Source: Paracoccus yibinensis (lineage in GTDB: Bacteria > Pseudomonadota > Alphaproteobacteria > Rhodobacterales > Rhodobacteraceae). From it: DNA of 64,000 nucleotides. The notes beneath the pieces are model-generated. The model was not told where the DNA came from. It did no database searches and was given only the letters and a program-made list of their open reading frames with translations. Position numbers and translations under genes: made by a program. The stretch covers positions 1 to 64,000 of the forward strand of contig NZ_JAVCWH010000006.1 in the NCBI RefSeq assembly GCF_030846195.1, in the 5' to 3' direction. Shown here piece by piece: positions 53,304 to 62,664 of the stretch (positions are counted from its first letter, which is position 1; each line of letters opens with the position of its first letter).

Positions 53304-56281
53304 GCCGCTATCGCATTCCGGGCAAGGGCCGCGTCGATCATTCCGCGCCCGTTTCCTTTACCTTCGACGGCAAGACCTATCGCGGGTTGCGCGGCGACTC
53401 GGTGGCATCCGCCCTGCTGGCCAATGGCGTCCACCTGATGGGCCGGTCCTTCAAGTATCACCGCCCGCGCGGCGCAGTCAGCGCCGGGTCCGAGGAGCCG
53501 AACGCGCTGATCGGCACCAGCCGCGGCGCAGGCCGGTTTGAGCCGAACACGCGCGCCACCGTCCAGGAACTGCGCGCGGGCCTGGTCACGGAAAGCCAGA
53601 ACAAGTGGCCGAACCTGTCCTTCGACGTGGGCGCGATCAACGACCGGGCCTATATGCTGTTTTCGGCCGGGTTCTACTACAAGACCTTCATGTGGCCCAA
53701 GTCGTTCTGGGACAAGATCTATGAACCCGTGATCCGGGGCGCGGCGGGCCTTGGCAAGTCGCCGACCGAGCCCGATCCCGACCACTATGCCAGCCGCTAC
53801 CTCCATACCGACGTGCTGATCGTCGGCGCGGGTCCGGCGGGGATCGCTGCGGCGCTGTCGGCGGCGCAGTCGGGCGCCGACGTGACGCTGGTCGATGAGA
53901 ACCCCGAGATGGGCGGATCGCTGCTGTCCGATCCTGCCGTGCAGATCGATGGCAAGCCCGCCTGGGACTGGGTCGAGGGGCAACTGGGCCGCCTGCGCGC
54001 CGCCGGCGTGCGGCTGATGACGCGGACCACGGCGATCGGATACTATCACCAGAACATGGTGGGGCTGTGCCAGCGGCTGACGGATCACCTGGACAACCCG
54101 CCGAAGGGCGCGCCGCGCGAACGCATGTGGCGGGTGCGCGCGGGCCAGGTGGTGCTGGCGCAGGGCGCGCTGGAAAAGCCGCTGGTCTTTGACGGCAACG
54201 ACCGCCCTGGCGTGATGCTGGCCAGTGCCGCGCAGACATATCTGCACAAGTATGGCGTCAAGGTCGGCAATAACCCGGCGGTTATCACCAGCCATGACAG
54301 CGCCTGGTATGCGGCCTTTGACCTGTCCGACAACGGCGCCAAGGTGGCGGCGATCATCGACACGCGCGACTCGGTGCGCCCCGACTTGGCTGAAGGCGCC
54401 CGCAAGCGCGGGATCGAGGTTCTGAACGGCCACACCGTCACCACGACCAAGGGCCGGTTGCGCGTGAAATCCGTCCGTGCCGCACCTGTGCGTGGCACCC
54501 ATGTCGGCACCGGGCGTTCCATCCCGTGCGACTGCCTGCTGATGTCGGGCGGCTGGACGCCCTCGCTGCATCTGTTTTCCCACACCAAGGGCTCGCTGGC
54601 CTGGGACGGCGCAAGCAACACCTTCCTGCCCGACCGCAAGACCGAGGAATGCGAGATCGCGGGCGCGGGTCGCGGCCTTTGGGGTTATGAAGCGGTTCTG
54701 GCCGACGGCGCGGCGGCGGGGCTGCGTGCCCTTGAAGGGCTGGGTCGTGCGGGCCACGAGGGGCGCTTCACGGTGGCGAACGACCGCCCCGGCACCGGGG
54801 TCAGCCACACCGAACTGCCGACCGACGGCAATGCGGGCAAGGCGCGCGCCTTCATCGACTTCCAGAACGACGTGACCGCCAAGGACATCCGCCTGGCCGT
54901 GCGCGAAGGCATGCGCTCGATCGAGCATGTCAAGCGTTACACCACCAACGGCATGGCGACCGACCAGGGCAAGATGTCGAACATCAACGGGTTGATGATC
55001 GCCGCCGATGCGCTTGGGAAACAGCCGCCGCAGGTGGGCCTGACCACCTTCCGCCCGCCCTATACGCCGACCAGCTTCGGCGCCTTCTGCGGCTACCTGC
55101 GCGGCGAGACCTTCCAGCTGACCCGCAAGACCCCCATCGACCCTTGGGCCGAGGCGAACGGCGCGGTCTTCGAACCCGTCGCCCAATGGCGCCGCGCCTG
55201 GTATTTCCCGAAACCGGGCGAGGACATGCACGCCGCCGTGCTGCGCGAATGCAAGGCCACGCGGGCGTCGCTGGGCATCTTCGACGCCTCGACCCTGGGC
55301 AAGATCGAGGTCGCAGGCCCCGACGCGGTCGAATTCATGAACCGCATGTACACCAACCCCTGGACCAAGCTCGCGCCGGGCCGCTGCCGTTACGGGTTGC
55401 TGCTGGGCGAGGACGGCTTCATCCGCGACGACGGCGTGATCGGTCGGCTGTCACCCGACCTGTTCCACGTCACCACCACCACCGGCGGCGCGGCGCGCGT
55501 CCTGACGATGATGGAGGATTACCTCCAGACCGAATGGCCCGAGCTTGACGTCTGGCTGACCTCGACCACGGAACAGTGGGCGACGGTTGCGCTGAACGGG
55601 CCGAACGCGCTGACGATGCTGAAGCCGCTGGTGGAAGGCGTCAACTGGGACGACTTCCCGCACATGTCCTGTGCGGAATGCACCGTGGCGGGCCTGCCCG
55701 CGCGCCTGTTCCGCCTGTCCTTCACCGGCGAGGTCGGCTTCGAGGTCAACGTCCCCGCCCGCCACGGCCTGACCCTGTGGAAGGCGTTGATGGAGGCCGG
55801 CAAGCCCTATGACATCTGCCCCTATGGCACCGAGACGATGCACGTGTTGCGGGCCGAAAAGGGTTATATCATCGTGGGCCAGGACACCGATGGCACGGTG
55901 ACGCCCGCCGATGCGGGACTGGAATGGGCCATCGGCAAGGCCAAGAAGGACTTCGTGGGCAAGCGGTCCTTGTCGCGTCCCGACATTGTCGCCAAGGGCC
56001 GCAAGCAGCTTGTGGGCCTGCTGACGGAAGACGGCAGCCTGTTGCAGGAAGGGGCGCAGATCGTGCTGGACCCGAACCAGCCAAAGCCGATGAAGATGGT
56101 GGGGCATGTCACCTCCTCCTACCAGTCCACCATGGGCCATCCCATCGCCATGGCGGTGATCGAGGGGGGCTTCGACAAGATGGGCGAGACGGTCTTCATC
56201 CCCATGCCGGACGGCGTGCGGAAGGCGAAGATCACCTCGACCGTGTTCTACGATCCCCAGAACGAACGGCTGAAGGCGTAA
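53300..56281 (+). CDS. soxA: sarcosine oxidase subunit alpha
   Basis: The 993-residue subunit has an N-terminal Fer2-like domain (VSFTFDGKTYRGLRGDSVAS) without the ferredoxin cysteines and a Rossmann NAD-binding domain (DVLIVGAGPAGIAAALSAAQ). The C-terminal half is a GcvT-like folate-binding domain (FMNRMYTNPWTKLAPGRCRY, RLSFTGEVGFEVNVPARHG, FVGKRSLSRPDIV). Length is normal for SoxA. ATG at 53300 overlaps the soxD stop; the longer frame opening at 53024 runs through soxD and is not used. Confidence 0.95.
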   Translation: MSRYRIPGKGRVDHSAPVSFTFDGKTYRGLRGDSVASALLANGVHLMGRSFKYHRPRGAVSAGSEEPNALIGTSRGAGRFEPNTRATVQELRAGLVTESQNKWPNLSFDVGAINDRAYMLFSAGFYYKTFMWPKSFWDKIYEPVIRGAAGLGKSPTEPDPDHYASRYLHTDVLIVGAGPAGIAAALSAAQSGADVTLVDENPEMGGSLLSDPAVQIDGKPAWDWVEGQLGRLRAAGVRLMTRTTAIGYYHQNMVGLCQRLTDHLDNPPKGAPRERMWRVRAGQVVLAQGALEKPLVFDGNDRPGVMLASAAQTYLHKYGVKVGNNPAVITSHDSAWYAAFDLSDNGAKVAAIIDTRDSVRPDLAEGARKRGIEVLNGHTVTTTKGRLRVKSVRAAPVRGTHVGTGRSIPCDCLLMSGGWTPSLHLFSHTKGSLAWDGASNTFLPDRKTEECEIAGAGRGLWGYEAVLADGAAAGLRALEGLGRAGHEGRFTVANDRPGTGVSHTELPTDGNAGKARAFIDFQNDVTAKDIRLAVREGMRSIEHVKRYTTNGMATDQGKMSNINGLMIAADALGKQPPQVGLTTFRPPYTPTSFGAFCGYLRGETFQLTRKTPIDPWAEANGAVFEPVAQWRRAWYFPKPGEDMHAAVLRECKATRASLGIFDASTLGKIEVAGPDAVEFMNRMYTNPWTKLAPGRCRYGLLLGEDGFIRDDGVIGRLSPDLFHVTTTTGGAARVLTMMEDYLQTEWPELDVWLTSTTEQWATVALNGPNALTMLKPLVEGVNWDDFPHMSCAECTVAGLPARLFRLSFTGEVGFEVNVPARHGLTLWKALMEAGKPYDICPYGTETMHVLRAEKGYIIVGQDTDGTVTPADAGLEWAIGKAKKDFVGKRSLSRPDIVAKGRKQLVGLLTEDGSLLQEGAQIVLDPNQPKPMKMVGHVTSSYQSTMGHPIAMAVIEGGFDKMGETVFIPMPDGVRKAKITSTVFYDPQNERLKA

Positions 56282-56293
56282 GGAGAGACAAGG

Positions 56294-56824
56294 ATGACCA
56301 ACCAGAAGCATCAGTTCGACGCCTCGCCCGTCCTGGTCGAGGATCTGGCCCCCGCCCCGCGCATGTCGCTGCGCGTCAAGCCCGCGCATCGGGCGACCCT
56401 GGGCCAGGCGCTTGGCCTGGACCTGCCCACCCGCGTCGGTGCCCGCGTGGCGGCGGGGGGAACCGAGGCGCTGTGCCTCGGCCCCGACGAATGGCTGATC
56501 GTGGCGCCCGAGGGCACCGATCTGGCGGCCCCCGCCCGCGCGGTTTACGCGGATGCGCCGCACAGCCTGGTGGACATCAGCGACCGCGAAATCACGCTGC
56601 GCCTGACCGGCCCTGCCGTGCTGGACCTGCTGGCAGCCTGCTGCCCGCGCAATGTCGCGGCCATGCCCGTGGGCAGCGCCGCGCGGACGGTGTTCGACAG
56701 CGCCACCGTGATCCTGTGGCGCGACGGCCCGACCGATTTCCGCATGGACATCTGGCGCAGCTTCGCCCCGCATGTCGGGTCGCTGCTGTCCCAGGTCCGG
56801 CAGGAAATCGCGGCGGGGCTTTAG
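56294..56824 (+). CDS. soxG: sarcosine oxidase subunit gamma
   Basis: The 176-residue protein is SoxG: LCLGPDEWLIVAPEGTDLAA, HSLVDISDREITLRLTGPAV and DLLAACCPRNVAAMPVGSAA are typical of this GcvT-like small subunit. It ends the operon, eight bases from the convergent lipocalin gene. Confidence 0.92.
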   Translation: MTNQKHQFDASPVLVEDLAPAPRMSLRVKPAHRATLGQALGLDLPTRVGARVAAGGTEALCLGPDEWLIVAPEGTDLAAPARAVYADAPHSLVDISDREITLRLTGPAVLDLLAACCPRNVAAMPVGSAARTVFDSATVILWRDGPTDFRMDIWRSFAPHVGSLLSQVRQEIAAGL

Positions 56825-56832
56825 GCCTGCGA

Positions 56833-57336
56833 TCAGGACGGCGGAATTTCCACCATCTTGCCGCTTTGGGCCGGGGTGATCAGCGCGGACAGGTCGAACC
56901 CTTCGGCCCGCGCGGTCGCCAGGTAATCGTCGCGCACCGCCTGCGGCAGATCGCGGCTGCGCGACAGCAGCCACAGGTTCTTGCGGTCGGGCGTGCCCAC
57001 CAGCGAAACACTGTAATCGTCGGCCAGGCGCAGGATCCAGTAATCGCCCTTGGTGAACGGGATCCAGCGCAGGTATTCCGGCAGGAAGCTGACCGTCAGG
57101 CGCGCATTGCTGTCATCGACGGGCTTGGCCTGGCCCAGGGCCTGCGTGGGCTTGCCTTCCTCGTCCAGGCAGCGGTTGTCCACGCGGATCGTGCCGTCGT
57201 CGTTCAGGCTGTAGGTCGCGGTGATGTCCCGCGCGCCGTCCGGTTCCCATTTCAGCGGCAGGCGGCAAATCTCGAACCAGGTGCCAAGATAGCGGTCCAG
57301 ATCGACATGGGCGACGGTGTGGGGGGTTGCGGACAT
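56833..57336 (-). CDS. bacterial lipocalin (Blc-like) without signal peptide
   Basis: The 167-residue protein has the lipocalin GxW motif in DLDRYLGTWFEICRLPLKWE, ATYSLNDDGTIRVDNRCLDE, and the later YWILRLADDYSVSLVGTPDR with NLWLLSRSRDLP. Blc proteins are usually outer-membrane lipoproteins, but this one starts with MSATPHTVAHVDLD and has no signal or lipobox, so it should be cytoplasmic. It probably binds a hydrophobic ligand. Confidence 0.88.
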   Translation of the reverse strand: MSATPHTVAHVDLDRYLGTWFEICRLPLKWEPDGARDITATYSLNDDGTIRVDNRCLDEEGKPTQALGQAKPVDDSNARLTVSFLPEYLRWIPFTKGDYWILRLADDYSVSLVGTPDRKNLWLLSRSRDLPQAVRDDYLATARAEGFDLSALITPAQSGKMVEIPPS

Positions 57337-57469
57337 TGAAACCTCCTGTGCTTGTTGTCGGGTCAACCCGTCCCGTGCCGGCAGAGTTTCGCATGGCCCG
57401 TCCGGCGGGGGGACTTGACGCCCCTGCCCCGATGGATGCTGATCGGGGAAAGGCGGCAAGGGATGGGCG

Positions 57470-59155
57470 ATGACCAGACAGCGACGGATCCTGCCGGAAC
57501 GCATCCTTTTCGGGATCGCCGGGAATGTCTCGGGCGTGGGGCTGGTTCTGGGCGCGCTGTTCATGGCGGCGTCGCTGACCCCCAGCCTGATCCCGCGCGG
57601 CGAAGGGGTGCAGGGCGCGCTTGCCGGCGTCTGCTTTGCGGCAGGCTATGGGGTGGCGGTGCTGCTTCGGTGGATCTGGGTCACGCTGGATCTGCCGCTG
57701 ATCGAGGGGCGCAGGGGCTGGTGGCTGCTCTGCGCGTCGGCGGCGATCGCGGCGCTGATCGTGGGATGGTTCCTGTGGCGGGCGACCGGCTGGCAGAACG
57801 GAATCCGCGCGGCCATGGGGATGGAGCTTGCGCCGCCCGGACTGCCGCTGATGATCGGCGCCATGGCCTTGGTGGTGGCTGCGGTGATCCTGATCCTGGG
57901 CAAGCTGGCGGCCCTGTTCGTCCGCCGCCTGATCGCCCGGATCGCCCGTGTGGTGCCGCGCCGGGCGGCGCATCTTCTGGGCCTGATCATCGGGGCCGTG
58001 CTGCTGTGGTCGCTGGCCAACGGCGTCCTGTTCAGCGGCTTCATCCGCACCGCGGACACATCCGCCCGCGCGCTTGACGCCGTGATCCCGCCCGACATCC
58101 AGCCGCCGACGGACCCGCTGCGGACAGGCAGCCCCGCATCCCTGATCGCGTGGGAGGATCTGGGCCGCGAAGGCCGCAACCATATCGCCACCACCCCCAC
58201 GGCCGAGGCCATCGCCGCCGTCACCGGGGGCAGGACGATGCAGCCCCTGCGTGCCTATGTCGGTCTGAACGCCGCCAACACGGCCGAAGATCGCGCCGCA
58301 TTGGCCGTTGCCGAGCTTGACCGCATCGGCGGGTTCGGGCGCAGCATCCTGGTCGTGGCGATGCCCACCGGCACCGGCTGGCTGGATCCGGCGGCGATGC
58401 TGACGCTGGAATACCTGCACCGGGGCGACGTGGCGACGGTCGCGATCCAGTATTCCTATCTGCAAAGCTGGATTTCGCTGCTGGTCGAGCCCGAATATTC
58501 GGCCGAGGCCGGGCGCGCGCTGTTCAACGCCGTCTATCGCCGCTGGCTGACCCTGCCCGAGGAGGAACGCCCCAGGCTGTATCTCTATGGTCTCAGCCTG
58601 GGGGCCTACAGCTCGCAGCAGTCGCTGCGCCTGTCCGAGATGATCGACCAGCCTTTCGCAGGCGCCCTGTGGGTCGGGCCGCCCTTCGTCAGCCCCCTGT
58701 GGCAGACGCTGGTGCGCGAACGCGACCCGGCATCCCCGGAATGGCTGCCCCGGATGGAGCAGGGGCAGACCGTGCGCTTCACCGACGGGCAACAGGGGCT
58801 GTCGGCCCGGGATGTCTGGGGCGGGATCCGCATCGTCTATCTGCAATATGCAAGCGACCCGATCGTGTTCTTCGATCCGCGATCCGCCTGGCACCGCCCC
58901 GACTGGATGGAACCGCCGCGTGGTCCCGACGTGTCGCCGGACCTGCGGTGGTATCCGATCGTCAGCTTTCTGCAACTGGCCTTCGACATGGCGGTGTCGC
59001 TGCATGTGCCGATGGGCCACGGCCATCTTTATGCCTATACCGACCATATCGAACCCTGGCTGGCCGTCACGCAGCCGCCTGGCTGGGACGCGGCGGGGCT
59101 GGACCGGCTGCGCCAGCATTTCCGCGACATGCAGGCGCAGGTGGGCGTGGACTGA
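57470..59155 (+). CDS. membrane alpha/beta-hydrolase family protein
   Basis: The 561-residue protein has about four N-terminal membrane segments (GLVLGALFMAASLTPSLIPR, LLCASAAIAALIVGWFLWRA, LILGKLAALFV, LLGLIIGAVLLWSLANGVLF). A cytoplasmic or periplasmic alpha/beta-hydrolase domain follows, with the nucleophile elbow YGLSLGAYSSQQSLRLSEMI. This matches the Abhydrolase_9 family with its own N-terminal membrane domain. The substrate is unknown. Confidence 0.83.
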   Translation: MTRQRRILPERILFGIAGNVSGVGLVLGALFMAASLTPSLIPRGEGVQGALAGVCFAAGYGVAVLLRWIWVTLDLPLIEGRRGWWLLCASAAIAALIVGWFLWRATGWQNGIRAAMGMELAPPGLPLMIGAMALVVAAVILILGKLAALFVRRLIARIARVVPRRAAHLLGLIIGAVLLWSLANGVLFSGFIRTADTSARALDAVIPPDIQPPTDPLRTGSPASLIAWEDLGREGRNHIATTPTAEAIAAVTGGRTMQPLRAYVGLNAANTAEDRAALAVAELDRIGGFGRSILVVAMPTGTGWLDPAAMLTLEYLHRGDVATVAIQYSYLQSWISLLVEPEYSAEAGRALFNAVYRRWLTLPEEERPRLYLYGLSLGAYSSQQSLRLSEMIDQPFAGALWVGPPFVSPLWQTLVRERDPASPEWLPRMEQGQTVRFTDGQQGLSARDVWGGIRIVYLQYASDPIVFFDPRSAWHRPDWMEPPRGPDVSPDLRWYPIVSFLQLAFDMAVSLHVPMGHGHLYAYTDHIEPWLAVTQPPGWDAAGLDRLRQHFRDMQAQVGVD

Positions 59156-59335
59156 CCTGTCGCGGCCTGCGCCGCCGGTGATCTTTCCGGCCTGGAACCT
59201 GTGCTCTTGCCCGCCCCGAAATCGCTGCGGCATCCTGACACAGGGCGCCAGTTGCAACCCGGATCAGCGCAGAACGCACTTCTCTGACCCCTTAGCCGGG
59301 TCTAGCCTGCCGCTGAAATATGACGGAGGCCGAAC

Positions 59336-60673
59336 ATGCGGCGCATCGTGGTCGCGTTCTGGGCCGCCCTTGCGGTGATGGGCGCCCTCTGGCTGGCGGT
59401 GGACCCGCCTGCCCTGCCGCCCGAAACCTTCATCGCCCTGCGCGGCGCAATGGTCCAGCTGACGGGCATTCTTGCGATGACCTGCATGAGCCTGGCGATG
59501 ATCCTGGCCCTGCGCCCCCGCTGGCCCGAGGGCTGGCTGGGGGGCCTCGACAAGATGTATCGCCTGCACAAGTGGTTCGGGATCGGTGCCCTGGTGCTGG
59601 CGGTCCTTCACTGGGCCTGGACGCAGTCGCCTGGCTGGGCGGTCAGCCTGGGCTGGCTTGAACCAGGCAGGCGGCCGCAGCGCGCGCCCGGCGGCAGCGC
59701 GGTCCAGCAGTGGCTGGGATCGCTGCGCGGCACCGCCGAGCAGCTGGGCAAATGGGCCTTCTACGCCGCCGTGCTGCTGATCGCGGTGGCGCTGATCGGG
59801 CGCATCCCTTACCGCCTGTTCCAGAAGACGCACCGCCTGATCGCGCTGGCCTATCTGGTGCTGGTGTTCCACGCCATTGTCCTGCTGAACTTCGCCTCCT
59901 GGCCCTCGGCCCTGGGCGCGACGCTGGCCGTGCTGATGGCCGCTGGCGGCTTCGCGGCCATCGTGGCGCTGTCGCGCCGGATCGGCGCGGACCGCAAGGT
60001 GCAGGGTAGCATCGCCCGGCTGCAATACCACCCCGACCTGCGCGTGATGGAGGGCGAAATCGACCTGCCCTGGGGCTGGCCGGGCCACGAGGCGGGGCAA
60101 TTCGCCTTTGTCACGGCGGACCAGACCGAAGGCGCGCATCCCTATACCATCGCATCTGCCTGGGACGGGGCGCAGCCGCGCATCACCGTCATCGCCAAGG
60201 AACTGGGCGACTGGACGCGGCGCCTGCGCGAAACGCTGCGCGTGGGCCAGGCGGTGCAGGTCGAGGGGCCCTACGGCTGCTTCACCTTTGACGACGGGTG
60301 TCCCCGCCAGATCTGGATCGGCGGCGGCATCGGCATCACGCCCTTCATCGCCCGCATGAAGCACTTGGCCATGACCCCTGCTAAAGGTCCGCAGCAGATC
60401 GACCTGTTCCACACGACCACCGATTACGAGGAAGACGCCATCCGTCGCCTGAAGGCGGATGCGCAAGCGGCGGGCGTGACGCTGCATGTGCTTGTCGATG
60501 CCCGCGATGGCCGGCTGACGGGGGACCGGCTGCGAGCCATGGTGCCGGGCTGGCGCGAGGCAAGCGTCTGGTTCTGCGGACCGGCGGGCTTTGGCCACGC
60601 CCTGCGGGACGACCTGCGCGGCCACGGCCTGCCCGCTGGGCGCTTCCACCAGGAGTTCTTCGCCCTGCGCTGA
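59336..60673 (+). CDS. ferric reductase-like transmembrane flavocytochrome
   Basis: The 445-residue protein has an N-terminal ferric reductase-like membrane domain with haem-ligand histidines in LHKWFGIGALVLAVLHWAWT and THRLIALAYLVLVFHAIVLL. A ferredoxin-NADP reductase-type flavin domain (HPYTIASAWDG) and an NAD-binding domain (IWIGGGIGITPFIARMKHLA, VWFCGPAGFGHALRDDL) complete it. It should pass electrons from NAD(P)H across or into the membrane, for metal or quinone reduction. The partner is unknown. Confidence 0.87.
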   Translation: MRRIVVAFWAALAVMGALWLAVDPPALPPETFIALRGAMVQLTGILAMTCMSLAMILALRPRWPEGWLGGLDKMYRLHKWFGIGALVLAVLHWAWTQSPGWAVSLGWLEPGRRPQRAPGGSAVQQWLGSLRGTAEQLGKWAFYAAVLLIAVALIGRIPYRLFQKTHRLIALAYLVLVFHAIVLLNFASWPSALGATLAVLMAAGGFAAIVALSRRIGADRKVQGSIARLQYHPDLRVMEGEIDLPWGWPGHEAGQFAFVTADQTEGAHPYTIASAWDGAQPRITVIAKELGDWTRRLRETLRVGQAVQVEGPYGCFTFDDGCPRQIWIGGGIGITPFIARMKHLAMTPAKGPQQIDLFHTTTDYEEDAIRRLKADAQAAGVTLHVLVDARDGRLTGDRLRAMVPGWREASVWFCGPAGFGHALRDDLRGHGLPAGRFHQEFFALR

Positions 60674-60770
60674 CGGCGCCCCGGGAAAACTGCACATCCT
60701 GCAAGCCGCCCCTTGTGGCCCGCCGCGCCGCGTCCTAACCAAGGGCATCCGACACAGACGGTTTCCCCTT

Positions 60771-61703
60771 ATGCCCCACCCCAATCCGATGCAGGGGATC
60801 CTGCTGAAATGCGCCAGCGTGGCGGTCTTCACGGTGATGGCGGCCATGGTCAAGTCCACGTCGGAAACCGCCTCGGTCCCGGCGGGCCAGCAGGTGTTCT
60901 TCAGGTCGCTGTTCGCCATTCCCGTGATCCTGATCTGGCTGGCGCTTCGGGGCGAACTGGGCGTGGGCCTGCGCACCGTCCGGCCGATGGGCCATGTCTA
61001 TCGCGGCATCGTGGGCACCGTCGCCATGGCGCTGAACTTCTGGGCCCTGGCGCTGCTGTCCTTCCCCGAGGCGACGGCCATCGGCTATGCCGCGCCGCTT
61101 CTGGTCGTGATCTTCGCGGCGATGTTTCTGGGCGAGGACGTGCGCCTGTTCCGTCTGTCGATGGTGGGGATCGGGCTGACCGGGGTGCTGATCGTCCTGT
61201 CCCCGCAACTGCGCCTGGACGCCGATGCCGACCCTTACCGGATGCTGGGCGCTGTCGTCGCCATGGGCGGCGCAGCCGGATCGGCCCTGGCGCAGATCTT
61301 CGTGCGCAAGCTGGTGCAGGAGGAACGCACCTCGGCCATCGTGTTCTGGTTTTCCTTCACTTCGACGATCCTGGGCCTTGCCACGCTGCCCTTCGGCTGG
61401 GTCTGGCCCGACGCCACGACCGCGATGCTGCTGGTCGGCAGCGGCATCCTGGGGGGCGTGGCGCAGATCCTGCTGACCTCGGCCTATCGCTTTGCCGATG
61501 CCTCGCTGGTGGCGCCCTTCGAATATGTCTCGATGCTGCTGGCGATCGCGATCGGCTGGTATGTCTTCGGCGAGGCGCCGGCCCGCGTGGTGCTGATCGG
61601 CGCGTCCCTGGTGATCCTGGCGGGCATCATGATCATCTGGCGCGAACGCCAGCTTGGACTGGAACGCAGCAGGCAGCGCAAGGCCATGACACCGCAAGGA
61701 TAA
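60771..61703 (+). CDS. EamA-family (drug/metabolite) transporter
   Basis: The 310-residue protein has ten membrane segments in two EamA repeats (FTVMAAMVKSTSETASVPAG, IGYAAPLLVVIFAAMFLGED and IGTLLVGSG-like LLVGSGILGGVAQILLTSAY, LVAPFEYVSMLLAIAIGWYV). EamA proteins usually export metabolites. ATG at 60771 and at 60789 are both possible. The substrate cannot be read. Confidence 0.88.
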   Translation: MPHPNPMQGILLKCASVAVFTVMAAMVKSTSETASVPAGQQVFFRSLFAIPVILIWLALRGELGVGLRTVRPMGHVYRGIVGTVAMALNFWALALLSFPEATAIGYAAPLLVVIFAAMFLGEDVRLFRLSMVGIGLTGVLIVLSPQLRLDADADPYRMLGAVVAMGGAAGSALAQIFVRKLVQEERTSAIVFWFSFTSTILGLATLPFGWVWPDATTAMLLVGSGILGGVAQILLTSAYRFADASLVAPFEYVSMLLAIAIGWYVFGEAPARVVLIGASLVILAGIMIIWRERQLGLERSRQRKAMTPQG

Positions 61704-61780
61704 TCCGCCGGAACCCGGAATGGCCCGTCCGCGCTATATCTCCGGCGCCCCGCGAAAGGGGCAGACACAGGAGATTATCC

Positions 61781-62530
61781 ATGGTCAGGACGATGCTTTC
61801 TGCGGCCTTTGTCGCCGCATCTTTGACCGCACCGGTCGCAGCCCAGGATCTGGGCGACATCGTGGGCGGCGTCGCCCGCGAATACCTGTCGATGGAACAG
61901 GATCGCGCCGCCTTCGAACAAGCCCAGAGCCAGGGCACGCTGCGCAGCTATCAAACCTATCTGCAGCAGTTTCCCAGAGGCCGCTATTCGCAACAGGCCC
62001 GCGACCAGATCGCCCGCCTGGGTGGAACGACCGCCACGCGCAACGATCCCTATCAGGGCGACACAAGCGGGCTGAGCCGGCAGCAGCGCGTCAGCATCCA
62101 GCGGCAACTGAACGCCCTTGGCTACAGCACCAATGGCGCGGACGGCAATTTCGGCCCCGGCACCCGCCGCGCCATCGCGCTGTGGCAGCGGGACCGGGGC
62201 TACTCGCAGACCGGGTCGCTCAGCACCGCGCAGGCCAACGAGATCCTGCGCGGCACAGGGGGCACCTCGGCGGGCACCCGCGTATTCGAGACCACCTCGG
62301 GCAGCGCGTCGGGCGTGGGCGCGGCCGGTGCCGAGGGCGACCTGGGGCTGAGCCGGTCGCAGCGTTCCGCCATCCAGGCCAGCTTGACCCGGCAGGGCTA
62401 TGATACGCGCGGCATCGACGGCGTCTTCGGACGCGGCACCCGTGGCGCCATCGCCGCGTGGCAGCAGGCGAACGGGCTTCAGGCGACCGGCTATCTGACG
62501 GCATCGCAGGCAGACAGCCTGCTGCGCTGA
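61781..62530 (+). CDS. secreted protein with two peptidoglycan-binding domains
   Basis: The 249-residue protein has a signal peptide (LSAAFVAASLTAPVAAQ), a short helical segment (FEQAQSQGTLRSYQTYLQQF) and two PG_binding_1 domains. The first is VSIQRQLNALGYSTNGADGN with FGPGTRRAIALWQRDRG; the second is SAIQASLTRQGYDTRGIDGV with FGRGTRGAIAAWQQANG. A serine/glycine-rich linker joins them. It should bind the cell wall; no catalytic domain is present. Confidence 0.9.
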   Translation: MVRTMLSAAFVAASLTAPVAAQDLGDIVGGVAREYLSMEQDRAAFEQAQSQGTLRSYQTYLQQFPRGRYSQQARDQIARLGGTTATRNDPYQGDTSGLSRQQRVSIQRQLNALGYSTNGADGNFGPGTRRAIALWQRDRGYSQTGSLSTAQANEILRGTGGTSAGTRVFETTSGSASGVGAAGAEGDLGLSRSQRSAIQASLTRQGYDTRGIDGVFGRGTRGAIAAWQQANGLQATGYLTASQADSLLR

Positions 62531-62622
62531 CCGCGCCAGGCCGCCGCCGTTCTGCCCTTGGTTGAAGTGCGGGTCGCGGTTTCCCCAAGACTCGCACCCT
62601 TTGCCGATCCGATGATCCCTGT

Positions 62623-62640
62623 TGCGGCGATTACGCCGCA
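62623..62640 (+). promoter_or_regulatory. hairpin in the 5' region of the VPLPA-CTERM gene
   Basis: TGCGGCG (62623-62629) and CGCCGCA (62634-62640) form a perfect 7-bp stem with an ATTA loop, 24 bases upstream of the start codon at 62665. It could be a terminator for the preceding gene, an operator or a message-stability element. Confidence 0.35.
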
Positions 62641-62664
62641 CGATTCGCAGGTTCAGGGGGTTAC

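Noticed and set aside
53252..55231. Large minus-strand frame of 659 codons opposite soxA
   Set aside because: It has no domain signature and typical mirror-frame composition, and soxA on the plus strand is certain.
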